A stretch of 64,000 nucleotides of DNA from Poa pratensis (Eukaryota; Streptophyta; Magnoliopsida; Poales; Poaceae). Both the position numbers and the translations under genes were made by a program. Below are positions 20,004 to 31,921 of this stretch, piece after piece (within the stretch, counting starts at the first letter, position 1; the number at the start of each line of letters is the position of its first letter). The DNA lies in NCBI GenBank assembly GCA_947311845.1, contig CAMZMU010000040.1:60757901-60821900 (forward strand), in the 5' to 3' direction. Under the pieces are notes generated by a model. That model worked only from the letters and a program-made list of their open reading frames with translations. It was not told the origin of the DNA and did no database searches.

Positions 20004-20513
20004 TAGGTCTGGAATTAAAACTCGAAACTCGTGAGCTAAACGAGTAGCTCGTGACTCGGCTCGGCTCGGCTCAAACTCGGTGTCTCACGAGCCGAGCCAA
20101 GTTTCATTTCCGAACTCGTTTGTTGACCAAGCTACTCGTGAGTTGCTCGCGAGTAGCTCGATAACTCGTTTAACACATTCTAAGTGTTCAAACATGCGCG
20201 CATACGAAAAAACAAGTAATTTTTCTAATAATTCTGAAATGTAACAATGATGGTCTTTCTACAATGTAGATCAATGATGAAATATAAAACCTCTACACCA
20301 TTATCGGTGCAAAAAATATTAACAGTTTGGCACTAATATATAAAAAATTCCATATATTTTTATTTGAGCGAGTTAAACGAGCTACTCGCGAGTTTACCAA
20401 GTCGAGCCAAGTTTCATTTTGAACTCTTTTGTTGAACGAGTCGAGTCGATCTCGATTCGTCAGTTGAGCGAGTTCAAGCGAGTCTCTCGCTCGGCTCGAA
20501 TTCCAGGCCAATT
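20004..20513. mobile_element. Non-autonomous hAT-like MITE inside the copia remnant
   Basis: The ends form an inverted repeat around GG[TC]CTGGAATT (starting 20004, ending about 20513), flanked by GTTTGAG at 19997-20003 and 20514-20520. Within, short motifs such as ACGAGCTACTCG and CGGCTCGGCTC recur in both orientations near each end. Removing it joins copia sequence just after the polyprotein stop to the purine tract before the LTR. The 7-bp repeat is one short of the usual 8-bp hAT duplication; the eighth base differs. Confidence 0.65.
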
Positions 20514-20520
20514 GTTTGAG

Positions 20521-20566
20521 TGAGTGTGTGTGTGGGTGGGTGGGTGGGTGGGGGGGGGGGGGGGGT
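20521..20566 (+). repeat. (TGGG)n/poly-G simple repeat, expanded polypurine tract
   Basis: A TG/TGGG tract ends in about 16 consecutive G residues just before the probable copia 3' LTR. It looks like the copia polypurine tract expanded by slippage. Confidence 0.7.
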
Positions 20567-20569
20567 GTG

Positions 20570-20720
20570 TGTTAAGAATATGTCTCATGTATAGTATTAG
20601 GTCCTTATAGAGTAGGTTGGCCCAAGGCCCATAAATCCCTATGTATACTGATTCCCCTTCTGGGTAAATTGATTTGGCCATTTCTCTGAACATTCAGACA
20701 AGCAGCACGCCAACTAAATT
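20570..20720 (+). repeat. Probable copia 3' LTR start
   Basis: TGTTAAGAATATGTC follows the polypurine tract, as copia LTRs do. The right boundary cannot be fixed because no second LTR is in the window. Confidence 0.45.
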
Positions 20721-21045
20721 GTAAGATACAACAATACTAAGAAAACGGGACAAAAGCTTTGTCCTAATCTATTAAGTAAGGTGCTTTACAAAATTAAACA
20801 TAGATATGGTTTACATTCAAAACTACTCTCCCGGTATGAATTCGCTCAACCGCTTGGCACCCGCGGTGACCCAAAGGCAGGCCTCATTTTTTATCTTGTG
20901 AAGGACGACCATGGGAGAGGCATGTTTGTTTCGGAAAACACACGTTCCGCTCATTCTAAATTTCCCACTACTGGTATAACAAAATAGCAATCGTTGATAA
21001 GACATTGATAGCACACCTGAAAATGCCTCGAGCCTCCCCCTTGAT
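20721..21045. other. Spacer with no recognised gene
   Basis: I see nothing here beyond short frames. The last eight bases (CCCTTGAT, 21038-21045) are the left target duplication of the next element. Confidence 0.5.
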
Positions 21046-21826
21046 TCAGGCTGGGCGTTCGGGAATTCCCGAAATTTTGGGACGGGAAATTCGGGAAAAA
21101 AAGAGTCCGGGAATCACGAAATGAATCCTGAATTTTCATGAGAAAAACTGATTCCCGACAATTCGGGGTCGGGCAATTCCGGATGTCCCGAAGTTCTCCG
21201 TTCCACGACGAGATGCGGCGGTGCAGATCATTCCTCGGGCGTGACGGCGAGGCAGTTTCCCGTTCCACGACGAGATGCGTCGGAACTTCGACGCGAGGGT
21301 CGAGAGGGCGCATATGGCGATGGATGAGTGGTGGATGGAGGTCAGGCGGTCGAGGTGCGGGACGCCGAGCGCCGCGCACGGGAGGAGGAGTGACGGCGGC
21401 GCGTCGCAATGGTCGCGCTCAGGGAGGAGCTACTTGCGCTCGTGGAGGGCGCTGGGTAGTGGGGAGGTGGGCTGGACGACGCCGTGAAGGTGTGCCGGCG
21501 GGCGTGCGGCGTGGAGGGCGCTGTGGCGGTTGGCTGGGGTCGGAGCGAGTAGGGGATGGTGACTGGGCGTGCACGAGGGAGACAAAATAGGTTTGCTGCC
21601 TTGCTGGCCCACTAGCTGGGCCATTAGGGAAAAAGATTGGGCTTGGTGCCTCTGGCCTTTTTATTTTTTCGGGATAGACGGGATTTTCGGGATTTAACAC
21701 TACATTCCCGAATTACCCGAAATAAATTCGGGATTTCGAAACAGATTCCCGAGAAAACGTTCGGGATTGTCGGGTTCGGGAAATTCGGGTTCGGGATCTG
21801 GAAATTCGGAAATATGCCCACACTGA
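21046..21826. mobile_element. Non-autonomous hAT element carrying a GC-rich, gene-like insert
   Basis: The terminal inverted repeats TCAGGCTGGGCG and TGCCCACACTGA are flanked by a perfect 8-bp duplication CCCTTGAT (21038-21045 and 21827-21834). The end regions repeat TTCGGGATT/AATTCCCGAA motifs. The middle (about 21190-21590) is GC-rich and looks exonic, including a frame with D-E-W-W-M-E-V, and contains a direct repeat of CGTTCCACGACGAGATGCG at about 21201 and 21261. It resembles a captured host fragment, but I cannot name the source and no intact gene remains. Confidence 0.85.
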
Positions 21827-21834
21827 CCCTTGAT

Positions 21835-22477
21835 GCTGAACTACTCTCCCCTCCTGCACCAAGAGGCTAATTAATCACCAAAGCAGGTTGCAGCTGGCTT
21901 TTCTGTGTAACAGTCCGCCAACTCTGAGCAAAGGCAGCGAGCAACAAGATTGGGATCAGCACAAGGACGGGTGTTATTCATGCCTTCAGTACAAACTGCG
22001 TTAAACTGCACAGTACGCTTCTACATTGTCTAAATGGAAAACTTCACCAAACACCTTTTTTGAACGAAGAACAAATAATCTGCAAAACTCCAGTAAATAT
22101 TTCTCCATTCAAGAGCAAGCACCCGGAAACTATTAAAAGCAAAGCATAAATTTCTCGACCTCTCCTTTTACCGATTACATTCAGTAATTTTTATGCCACA
22201 TGGAAACAAAACGTGCATCTCTCTAGAACTGGAAAATAATCCCCTATGTAAATAGAAGAAGAATCAAAAGTCGTTAAACAGGGCAGCTAACTGAAACAAG
22301 AGACAAACTGCAGAAGTGATATGCATCAAGAATAACACACCTTCATGCAATTATGAACCAAGAGGTCAACTGGACTCATGATCCGACAAATAAAAGTTTT
22401 AAGCTTGCCGGTCCACCCCTACTGATAGTGAAAATATCTTGTAATCGTACAGCACGATGCATCAAGACTATGAGCCA
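21835..22477. other. Spacer downstream of the F-box pseudogene
   Basis: AT-rich sequence lies on the 3' side of the minus-strand F-box pseudogene, probably its former 3' UTR and flank. I recognise no gene or repeat boundary. Confidence 0.5.
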
Positions 22478-24453
22478 TCACAGACAGAACATGCTGGGAA
22501 TAACCCACATAGGTGTCAGCGTAGTGAAATGGCATGTGAACGTAAAGATGTGTGGACTGGAGGCATTTCCCTTCAGCGGCTCACGCAATTCAAATGCTAT
22601 CCAATTTTTACGATCCTCAATATAGCAGTATATGCAGTTGCTCCTTCCTCCCCATCTCTCCGGGTTCATGCAACACAATGGCTGGCTTCTCTCACAGTGC
22701 TGAGGAAGATTGCCCTATTCTGTAAATTATCCACTTTCACCCAATTTGCAGGTTCAGTTGATAGGTCAAGGAAAAATGCTTCAAAGGTTATCCCTGTTCT
22801 TACATAAGGTCCGTGCCAGCCAACCAAGAGAAGCATATCAGTGCACGCCACCAGCCATGCGAGGCCAAGACGCCACCTGGCCACACTCTCCTCCGAAGAA
22901 ACTGCTATTTCTTGTATGTGAATCAGGGGTGACAAGTGCACAACAATGATATTGTGATCATGATCTATGGCAAAGACCTTGCCTTTGAATCTCACGATCT
23001 GAGCGATCATTCCATTGCGAAGAGAACATCTCAACCAAGAGACGACTGACACGCCAAAGGAAATTGTGCGTTTCAGTCGAGACAATGAGATGTGAGTTGG
23101 GTGATGCTAGAGGAGCTGTCAGGGCACCATCATAGATATGAGTGCCTTGTGTTGGGTATCCTCCTCATGTGGGCTGTGAGGAGATACCATTTGAAACCTC
23201 TCAGGCGGCCCAAATAGGTGCAGAAGCACACAACCCATTAGGATTATGACCAAGGGTCATTTTGGATATTGCACATGATAGATGGGGGAAGATAAGCCTC
23301 CCAACCAGCCTCCACTAGGAGGTGTGACAAAAATCCAGGATAGCCTCCACTTGGAGAAGAAAACCAAGAGAGAAAAGGGAAGAAGAAGAAGTTGAAGTAA
23401 GAAGCTTGAGATCAAGCACGGGCCTTGCCCACAAGGTTGTGAAGCTCAAATCCACTACCTTGTCTCATTCAAGCTGTGATTCCACCATCTTTGGTAAGAT
23501 TGTTCCAATTCTCATCTCTTGTGCCCCAAATCTTGCTGTATCAGATCCTCTAGTGCTCTCTAGAGAAGAACTTGTTGTATCCCACCTTGATAATAGTGGA
23601 AGATGATTTGGGTGGCTTCGGCCCGTGGTTTTTCCTCTCAAGTTGAGGGGTTTCCACGTTAAATCTGGTGTCTCTGTGTTGATACTTGCTGCTGCATTTT
23701 TGGACGGAGAACAACTAGTACTTGTACTACTGCTTGCTGAAATCTGCTAGCACTTGTACTACCTGGCTGCTGTTTTCAACTAGGACATGTTCTAGGTTCA
23801 GGCTGAACCTAGTATCTCCATATATGTTGAATGCATATGTTTCTGTCCGACGCGAGCAACGATCCGTGTGTTAGTACACAAGTGGTGTTGAAGTTTACTT
23901 TGATTCCGCTACGTATTTTCAGTCCACGATTAAATTTGTGCGAATCTCCATTAAGTGTTAAGTGGTGTGCCCAGTTTTCCCAACACCTTGGTTGACTGGT
24001 AGTTGTGGTGGTGAGACACTAACACCTGTGAACACATCGACAAGGAGACATGATTTTTTGCTAGACAAAATGATATGGCCATAGGAAGAACCCCTGAAGC
24101 AAAAGTCATCCAGTGGACTCCGTGGGTTATTTATCTGGGCAAAAAGGGGGATCTGATAACAATGGTAGGTGTCTTGGTTCACCAGATCAGTGACATGGCA
24201 TAGACGTTTAGGTACAAAGCTGTTGCTAACATGGTAAGGACGAGGAGAACACCAAGGGATATCAGGTTGGAGCAGGAGTGGTGGTAAGAGTGTCGAGAAT
24301 GTATGTTTAGATGGATACGAGGAAAAGGCAGCACGCCAAGAGCGAGAGGTGGCAGCAAAGGCAATAAGGTCAGGGAAGGAGCACAAGAGAGCAACAATAG
24401 ATCGAGTGAAGCAGGTCATCCGGGAGATCATTCCAACCTTGGAGCTCAGACGT
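22478..24453 (-). pseudogene. F-box/DUF295 gene copy B, broken and split by a solo LTR
   Basis: On the minus strand: an F-box (G-W-N-D-L-P-D-D-L-L-H-S, then P-D-L-I-A-F-A-A and S-W-R-A-A-F-S-S-Y-P), the central family region (V-P-K-R, C-H-V-T-D-L, V-D-V-F-T-G-V) and, beyond a solo LTR, the DUF295 part (W-V-K-V, N-P-E-R-W-G-G-R-S-N). Defects seen: the start codon position holds ACG (24451-24453); a 4-base duplication near 24405 shifts the frame right after the F-box; frameshifts near 23040 and 22700; and the LTR at 23150-23985. The intact relatives have 376-382 residues. Its probable first exon lies at 41347-41480, beyond the hAT and CACTA-2 insertions. Confidence 0.88.
23150..23985. mobile_element. 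Solo LTR inside F-box pseudogene B
   Basis: It starts TGTTGGGTATC and ends TTTTCCCAACA with CCTTG duplicated at 23145-23149 and 23986-23990. At 836 bp without internal domain it is a solo LTR left by recombination between two LTRs. The TGTTGGG/CCCAACA ends suit copia-type LTRs. Removing it and one CCTTG rejoins the F-box sequence across the gap. Confidence 0.9.
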
Positions 24454-25092
24454 TCCAGGGACCGCGGATAGGTTAATCTGCAGCAAATTGTGAATCAAAA
24501 GACAGGCATTAGGAGAATGCACTAGATACTAAAAGGAATAGATTGATCGATATAAAGGTAAAAAAAATCAAAAATGGGTTATAACATGTACGGTTTCTGA
24601 TTGTCTTAGATGTGATCACAGAAACAAACTAAACTAGTAGAAAGTTACTAGTGATACAATATAGCAGCAAGACATTGATAAGATGGGAGTTTTTACGGAT
24701 AATTATGTCGATAATATAGACACACCAACTGGTATATATCCAAAAAATTCTCCAGCCTCCTCTCCTGCAGTCTAAACTATTGTCTCATCCAGAACGCACC
24801 AGTAGCTATACATCAGTTGCTGACTTGTTGTAGGAAAGGAAACACCCATAAAAATATTGAAGAACTAAGGGTCAATCCCTAGGCTTAAAGATCAGCAGCA
24901 GTTCACCTAAGGACTTCAACTTTTCCATCGAGAACCGGAATGAACCACTCGGCCAAGCGATTAAGTTGGGTTTCGGTGCTCGTGTTTCTCTTCCTATTTC
25001 TATCTAGGGTTCTTGTCTGAGAGCCTCCAATCCAGGGTACACGGAGAGGGGAGAGAAAGTGGTAGGAACATCCTAGGGAGTGCGTACGTACC
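24454..25092. other. Former first intron of F-box copy B (part)
   Basis: An acceptor-like TTTGCTGCAG on the minus strand lies about 25 bases upstream of the lost start codon, as in the other family members. The rest is AT-rich with no gene. It probably is the 3' part of a 5' UTR intron whose donor side was moved away by the hAT/CACTA insertions. Confidence 0.45.
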
Positions 25093-25593
25093 CAGCAGCG
25101 GAGCTACAACAAACGACTCCAGGGTGCACAACTCTACAACGAGCAAGACAATGTACAAATTTTCTAAGCAACAGTATACAAATTTTAAAGTATGCACCAA
25201 TTTTGACCATATATAATTCTCCAACAGACAAGAGTCAATCAGATATGTATAATAACAGATAAGTGGCGATAATAGTGCTAATAAAAATGGATAATCCGTT
25301 GAGATTTTACAATACTGGTTAACTAAGGGAAAATGGGAAATTAAAGATGACATTGGCTAACAAAATATGCCCTTAGCCACCGCTGGAAGAACCACAGCTT
25401 GACAAAAAACATCATCGAGCTGTCCACCAACCAATAAAATAGAAAATATAATAGAATATGGAGAAACTTCAGCAAGAACTCAAAATAGAAAAATGAACAG
25501 ATTAAATTAATCAAGTGGTTACGTTCACATTTTAGAATTTGCGACCTCTCAATATCATGAAACGATCAACCACCGGATCATTAGTGACTTTCT

Positions 25594-25760
25594 TCATTTA
25601 GCCAAGTATTTTCTTCCTACCACATCCTTTTGATTAGGACGGTAGTGATCTATACACATTTTCTTTTGCCGGAATCGAAGTGAATTTCCTCTTCCCAATT
25701 CATATCCGGTGGAGGCAAAGGGCCTGATGGAGCTTTCCTTTTCAGTACATAGCGATCCAT
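25594..25760 (-). pseudogene. N-terminus of a zinc-finger MYM/TTF-type hAT protein, truncated
   Basis: From the ATG at 25758-25760 the frame reads M-D-R-Y-V-L-K-R-K-A-P-S-G-P and then W-E-E-E-I before a stop at 25650-25652. The next frame continues with D-H-Y-R-P-N-Q-K-D-V-V and R-K-Y-L, which is how such proteins proceed before their TTF zinc finger. The fragment is therefore one frameshift past a valid start and lacks the zinc finger, catalytic core and dimerisation region. A GC-rich first exon with donor TTTAG/GTAGGTC lies upstream (about 25905-26021). It is consistent with a deleted Tip100-like transposase. Confidence 0.55.
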
Positions 25761-26027
25761 GATTAAACTAAATCTGCTCTGTAATTTTATAAATACCAAT
25801 GAATTACACTAGAGACAGCTGAATCGAAATCAGTTCATCAAGAAAACGTTGATATACAGTATATACAGATTGGGTTCATGAATGTCCAATGACCTACCTA
25901 AATCAAAATCTCGTCGCCGACGAGCGGTGGAGGCGGCGAGGCATGCGTCAGCCGGCCAGTTCGGCCTCGACGAGGAGACTGGAGCTTGGACGGTGGAAGA
26001 AGGGGTACGATCGGAATATGACACTAG

Positions 26028-26460
26028 TAGGAAAAGGCCTACTCCCGCCAGCCTACCGCTGGCGAACACAAATAGTTGCCCGCCAGCGCTGTTACCCCTG
26101 GCGAAGCGGAATTCGTGTTTGCTAGAGCTACAGAGTACACCGCTGGCGAACGGGATTTTCTACATGCCAGCGTCACGTGCGGGCCCGGGCGGGGGGAGCG
26201 GGGAAGCTACCGCTGGCGATGGCCATATCGTGTTCGCCAGGGGTTACCTGCGTAGCGCTGGTGAACAACATCGGTTCGCCAGGGTTACCTGGCTAGCGCT
26301 GGCGAACAAAGGAGATTCGCCAGAGGTACTAACCTAGCGCTGGCGGAGTGGGTTTAGCTGCCAGCGGTTGGACCATGTGCGCGGGAGGAGGCCGCGCAGG
26401 CCCCAGGTTACCGCTGGCGAACCGGCCGGTTTGTTCGCCAGCGGTAACATGGGAAGATGC
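26028..26460. repeat. 5' subterminal repeat block of CACTA-2
   Basis: About ten copies of the CCGCTGGCGAAC / GTTCGCCAGCGG motif occur in both orientations, some mutated (for example AGCGCTGGCGAAC). It is the probable binding array for the element's own protein. Confidence 0.85.
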
Positions 26461-26669
26461 AATAAGTGCGGGCCGGCCACCTACCACCCTCACTCACTTA
26501 TTTCTCTCACTAGCTCGAACTCTCCCCATTTTTTTGCCAATTTTCCCCATCAAATACTCCCATTTTAGACAATAAAAAATAGTTTAGTTGGTAGATCCAA
26601 CCAAATCTCCCACCCACATCCACTTCCACCAATTAGTTTTCCCTCTAACCTATCCTATCTCTAGATCTA

Positions 26670-29600
26670 TGTGGCGCCCCGACCCGACTACTATACAGTG
26701 ATACTGTGTCTCCGGTTATCCGTTACCACCAGACACACTATCAAAGCATAATAGAGAGATCAAGACTTGTGGAACAACTGGCACATCACAGACTCTACGA
26801 CACAAATCATAATAGTTCAACTCTTATAATAGAGAAAGATAGCAAATGACAACCAGAGGTCACAGACCCAACAGTACAACATGCGGAAGCGAAGTAGGTT
26901 GTTCTAAACAACAAGAACCAAGTTATGGCCTAAGAGGCCTACAAATAAACATCCAAGCGCCAGCTGTTCCGGGATGTCCCAAGCTGCCACCTGGGAACCC
27001 CAGACAACTCGTCGACGTCCACAAAGAACACACCTTCGAGGTCGGTGAATTCCTCTCCTGAAAATAAGCAAACGACGTTGAGTTCGACGAACTCGCAAGA
27101 TTAAGAGCTAATATATGCTCGATGTTTGGCTTTCAAGGTTTTATGGCTGTTTTGCATAAAGCTGATTTTATTTTAGAAAGACATAACTCCATGGCATCGA
27201 CTAATCAGATTAATTTAAAAAGGGGTAAGAAGTAACTCTTTTCTTGATCAACTTACTCATCATCTACCATCATCAACCACTGTACCTGTTCATCAAAGGC
27301 ACCTCCCCGAATCACCCTCGAGGAAGCTCACCTTGCATTTGTGAGTGGTACCTCTAGTACCCAGTTTTTAATCATTCCGTTAAAGTTATTCTATGATCTT
27401 ACCTTCACTTCCCAAGTTCGTCCATAACCGCGGACACGGCTTTTCGAAAAGATTTACCCTGCAGGGGTGTACAAAGTGGAAGTCCCCGGAGTCCCGAAGG
27501 GCCCCAACTCTTTCGCCACGCGTACCGTCCGGCCCATTACCTGTACAATTAGCTCTCTTCCTTGGAAAGCCGGCTGGGTGGGAGCGGTGTCGACTTCTCC
27601 CTCGTTAAGGACTTTCCAGGATCATCAGTGGCGGTAGGACAAGAGGTACCTTCTCGCACCCTGTCCCGCGGCCACTCATTTTCCTAATACCACAATCCTC
27701 ATCTCAGTTCATCCCACCATCATCACGCACGCGCAAATGGAAGCCCGAACTAGAGGACCCTGGCTAGCCCCGCCCGAGTTATTTAGTCTATGAGGGTTCC
27801 TGCAAATGCATAGTCCTCACGCATGGTTGCACGCTCAGTCTTGGTTCAAGAGGTATAGAACTCGCTCCTAGGCGATGGGAACGAGACAAAGCACCACAAC
27901 CGCAGTGGCCTCTCATCCCCACCTTTAAGCATTTTATTACCTGTCACCACAAGTCTCCACCATCAACCACACATCTCAACACCTGTTTCCAACACAAACC
28001 ATCCATCGTATAGCTATGCAATTAACTAAGCATGGCTAAGCATCAACATAGCATAGTAAGTATCTCAGGCCAACAATACCAACCTATGGATAATAGGAGG
28101 GAGAACAGGTATTGGCATCGGAAACTTAATGCAACTATAGGATACTCTAATCCAATAAAATTGACATTTGGAACCGCATGCAATATTATAGTGGAGAAAA
28201 TATTTGCGGAAACATAGGATAAGATATGCTCAGAGGGGGGATTACGCTTGCCTTGTTGAGCGGAGGAGTCAAACTGCTCGTCGGAGTAACGATGCTCAAT
28301 TCCGAACTCGTGATCTACCGGAGAGCAAACAACACCGGAAAGCAAAAGCAACAATCAACACATGGCAGTTGTGCAATGCATACAAAAATGATGATATGAC
28401 ATTTTAAATGCACCCTAGAAGCATTTAACATGATCAACAAGTTAAATGGGGTCCCCATTATATTTATGGCATTATTTGGAATAACCCATATTTAAACTTA
28501 GTGATTATAATTACTACTAGAGCACATTATTGTAATTGTGAACAATTATGCATGATGATGATGATTCTGGATCACTCATGTTTTTCTGAGCATTTTGGTA
28601 TAAGGAACACAATTTTCCGAGGTCCAGAGATTAAGTTATTAATTTTAGAATTTCCTCTTTTTAATTGTTTACTTTTAATTATTTTATTTTCAGCAACTAT
28701 TAAAAGTTATTTCCTCGGATTCGAGAGAGATGGAGGAAGTAGTTGAATCACCGGTGTCGATGTTCCTAAAGGCGTGAGGGGGTAGCGGGGATCATGCACT
28801 ACGAGGGAGAAATAGAGAAACAACCAGGGAAAAAAACTGTTTAGCCGGACTCCAGCCCGGTTGGGCCGGTTGTGAGGCCGGCCTGCTAACAGAGGAGCCC
28901 GGCAGTGAGGCCGGTCTGGGCCGGCTCCTGGGCCGGCTATGGGCCAGAGAGCGACGGCCTGTGGCACGGCTAAGCCGGTTCCACGGCCGGGCGTGCGAGG
29001 ACACGGCGATGAACTCCAGCGGCGCACGGGCTACGGCGGCTATGCGGCTACGGCGAGGAACCACGGCGAGAGAGGAGAGGGAAAAGGGGTGCCACGGCAC
29101 GGAAGCTCACCACGAGCCAGCGGGGAGGTCGGGGACAGCGTCGGTGGACCGCAGCGGCGGATTTGCTCCCGGCGGAGCTCGTCGGGGAAGGAGACGGATT
29201 TGGACGGCTCGGTCGATTCCTCGAGTCCCCGGCCGATTGCTTCCACCAGAAGGGAGAGGAGAGCACGGTGGAGGTGCTGGTTCCCGTCGATTCGCTCGGG
29301 GGCTCGGGAATCAACGGCGACGGTGGCGAGTGTCTACGGCGACCATGGCACGCGTCGTGGGGAACAGAGAAGGAGAACGGGGAGCAGGGGGCAGGGGAGT
29401 GAGGGAGGGGAGCAGGTGGTCCTCGGGGGCTCCTCTTCGGCAGGTGGAGGCAGCGAGGGGAGGGGCCCGGCGCGCGCGGTGCGAGCGCAGCACGGCGAGC
29501 CCGTGGTGCGTCGAGCTCGAGCTCCTCTCGGTCGCTACAGTGGGGAAGAAGACGAAATTGCACGAAGCCCCCTGGAAAACTTGCTGCCATCACAGATTGG

Positions 29601-30080
29601 TCCTTCCCAGCTTTTATTTATAAACTGTGGCCTCAACGATTTAATTTAAGCACTTAAACATTTTATTAAAATCTCTAAAAAATTGTGTTGCCTCCCCACA
29701 TTGTGAAGCAGCTCCACAAAAATTGGTTACTCAAGATAAAAAGATTTGCTCCACTTTTGTTCATAGGTTTCATTTAGGGCAATTTTCCAAATTCCCCAAA
29801 TTACAATCTTTTAGGAATTTTTAGAGCAAAACCAAAATAGTATTTTGTACTCTTGGAACTTCCTTGACCAAAATAAGAAGTCAAAGTATTGTGTTTTACA
29901 AGTTGAGTGCCTTCCTTGATTTGGGATTTTGTTTAAACAAGTTTAGCATTTTGTTCTCCAATGTTGTCAAACCCATTTTGTGTGTTGTTTAGCAACTTAA
30001 TTTTGATGCCATGATGCAATGCAACACAAAAGCGAAAATCTTACTCGGGTTTTTAGGTTTCCGAACTTTGGGCTGTTACA
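26670..30080 (-). mobile_element. Long solo LTR-like insertion (3.4 kb)
   Basis: The ends are TG...CA (TGTGGCGCCCC...GGGCTGTTACA) with a perfect ATCTA duplication at 26665-26669 and 30081-30085. On the minus strand it begins TGTAACAGCCC, a common start for gypsy-type LTRs, so I place it on that strand. I find no gag, reverse transcriptase, primer site or paired LTRs inside. A GC-rich island (28850-29600) has overlapping frames but no recognisable protein. The size suits a solo LTR of a long-LTR (LARD-like) family; a degenerate complete element cannot be excluded. Confidence 0.7.
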
Positions 30081-30310
30081 ATCTACATCTCACACTCTCT
30101 CCATCGGCTTTTCGACAAGTTTACAATTAATAAAGGTAGATTACTACCTAAAAATGAATTTTCTTGTGATGATGTGTCATGAGATGATGAAATGGACTAT
30201 AAATATGAAATATTGTGTGATTGTGTTGTGAGATGATAAAATGGAGTACATGTGTGAATTTTGTGGTTATGATGTCGGAATGCGATCGACATTTGTCGAT
30301 GAATTTGTAG

Positions 30311-30455
30311 GTACCCCATGAGGCCCTTGAGATTGCCGGAACGTCGATTAACTTCCGTTCCGGCAAATTCGGGTACTCCATATGTCCTATTTTTAGCAAA
30401 GGCCATGTCGAAATTTCTCGTGAATTTTGGCATGACTTGCTAAAAATAGGAGGCA
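30311..30455. repeat. Foldback module copy 1, before the transposase gene of CACTA-2
   Basis: About 93 bases (from GTACCCCATGAGGCCC to TTTTTAGCAAAGG) are identical to those at 38067-38160. They contain an inner palindrome (TTGCCGGAACG/CGTTCCGGCAA), and CTATTTTTAGCAAAGG is followed by its approximate inverse (ACTTGCTAAAAATAGG). This copy ends just before the region where the transposase frame begins. Confidence 0.85.
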
Positions 30456-31921
30456 TGTCGTGTCACTTGCGAAATATTTATATATGGTTCTAATAGTCTT
30501 AATTATACACCGTGCCGGCGATAAAATGGTCATTATGAGTGAACGTGTCGTGAATAAATACTCGAGACACGCGACGGAAGACATGATACGAAATGGCCGT
30601 GATAGAATAAGATGTCCTTGTCGAAGATGCAAACTAGTGGGTGTTGTCAACCCCTTGACCGGAGATTTGATGAATCATCTACTGATGCGTGGTTTCATGG
30701 ATGGCCATACTCAGTGGATAAGTGATGATGAGGATGATGAAGTCCATGGGGGAAATGATCAGGATGATCATCAAGGGCAGCAGAACAATACTAACGAGGA
30801 GTGGCAAGAAGACGAAGAGTTTGAGCCCACACATGCTGGAGGAGATACGGAAGAACATGTAACCGAAGACGAGGACACGCAAACACCGCTAAGTGAAGTC
30901 GTGCAGGACCCTCATCTGAAAGAACTGTTTCTCAAGAACTCTCAGCAATCTAAGCTAGCGCAACTGGAGATAAACTCGAAAACTCTGTTGTACCCAGGTT
31001 TCGGGTCGAAAGAGTCTCGCTTGAAAGTAGCGCTCGATGTTCTGCAAATGAAATCAAGATACAAATGGAGCGACAAAAGCGTTGACACATTGCTAGAATA
31101 CTGGCATGGTGTCCTTCCGGACGGCAACACTTGTCCTAAAAGTTGTGACGAGGCCAAGAAAATCGTGTGCCCCTTTGATTTACCGCACCAGAAATACCAC
31201 GTGTGCGTCAACGACTGCTACATCTATCAAGAAGAGGATGCGGAGAAGACCAAATGTCCGGTGTGCAATGCTACTCGATACAAGCAAGGGACGAAGAAAG
31301 CTCCTCGAAAAGTTGTATGGTACTTTCCGCTCATTCCACGTCTGCAGCGGTATTTCACGGACCGCAAGGAAGCAAAGCTAATGCGCTGGTATGCAGAAAG
31401 GAAGAAGAAATTGCTGAAGATGCAACATGAAGATCCAATGCGGAGTGAAAAGGTAAAACTGACACACCTACGGACCCTAGCCAGTGGAAAGCATTAGACG
31501 CTGAAGATGCAGATTTTGCGGCAGAGGCAAGGAACATCAGGTTGGGTGCGAGCACCGCCGGTCTCAATCCGTTTGGCAACCAGAGCAGCACACATAGCAC
31601 ATGGCCCGTGTTTGTATGGATATACAACCTCCCGCCCAGGTTATGCATGAAGAGGAAGTATATTAACATGAGCATGCTAATTCAAGGGCCGAAACAACCT
31701 GGCAACAACATCAATCTGTATCTGAAGCTACTAAAAGATGAGCTAGACACATTATGGGCTAAGGAAGGGGTTAGGACATGGGACGCCTTCACAGAAGAAT
31801 ATTTCGATATGAGAGATGCCTTGCTCTGTACGGTGCACAACTTACTCGGCTACGGATACGTCGTAGGCCAGGTGTGCCATGGACATAACGGATGCGTCAG
31901 GTGCATGGATGAACTGATGTT

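Noticed and set aside
28939..29649. 236-residue GC-rich frame inside the 3.4-kb LTR-like insertion, with a second long frame overlapping it
   Set aside because: Gly/Arg-rich with no recognisable fold; an equally long frame exists in another phase and on the other strand. It is probably compositional, though a captured exon cannot be ruled out.
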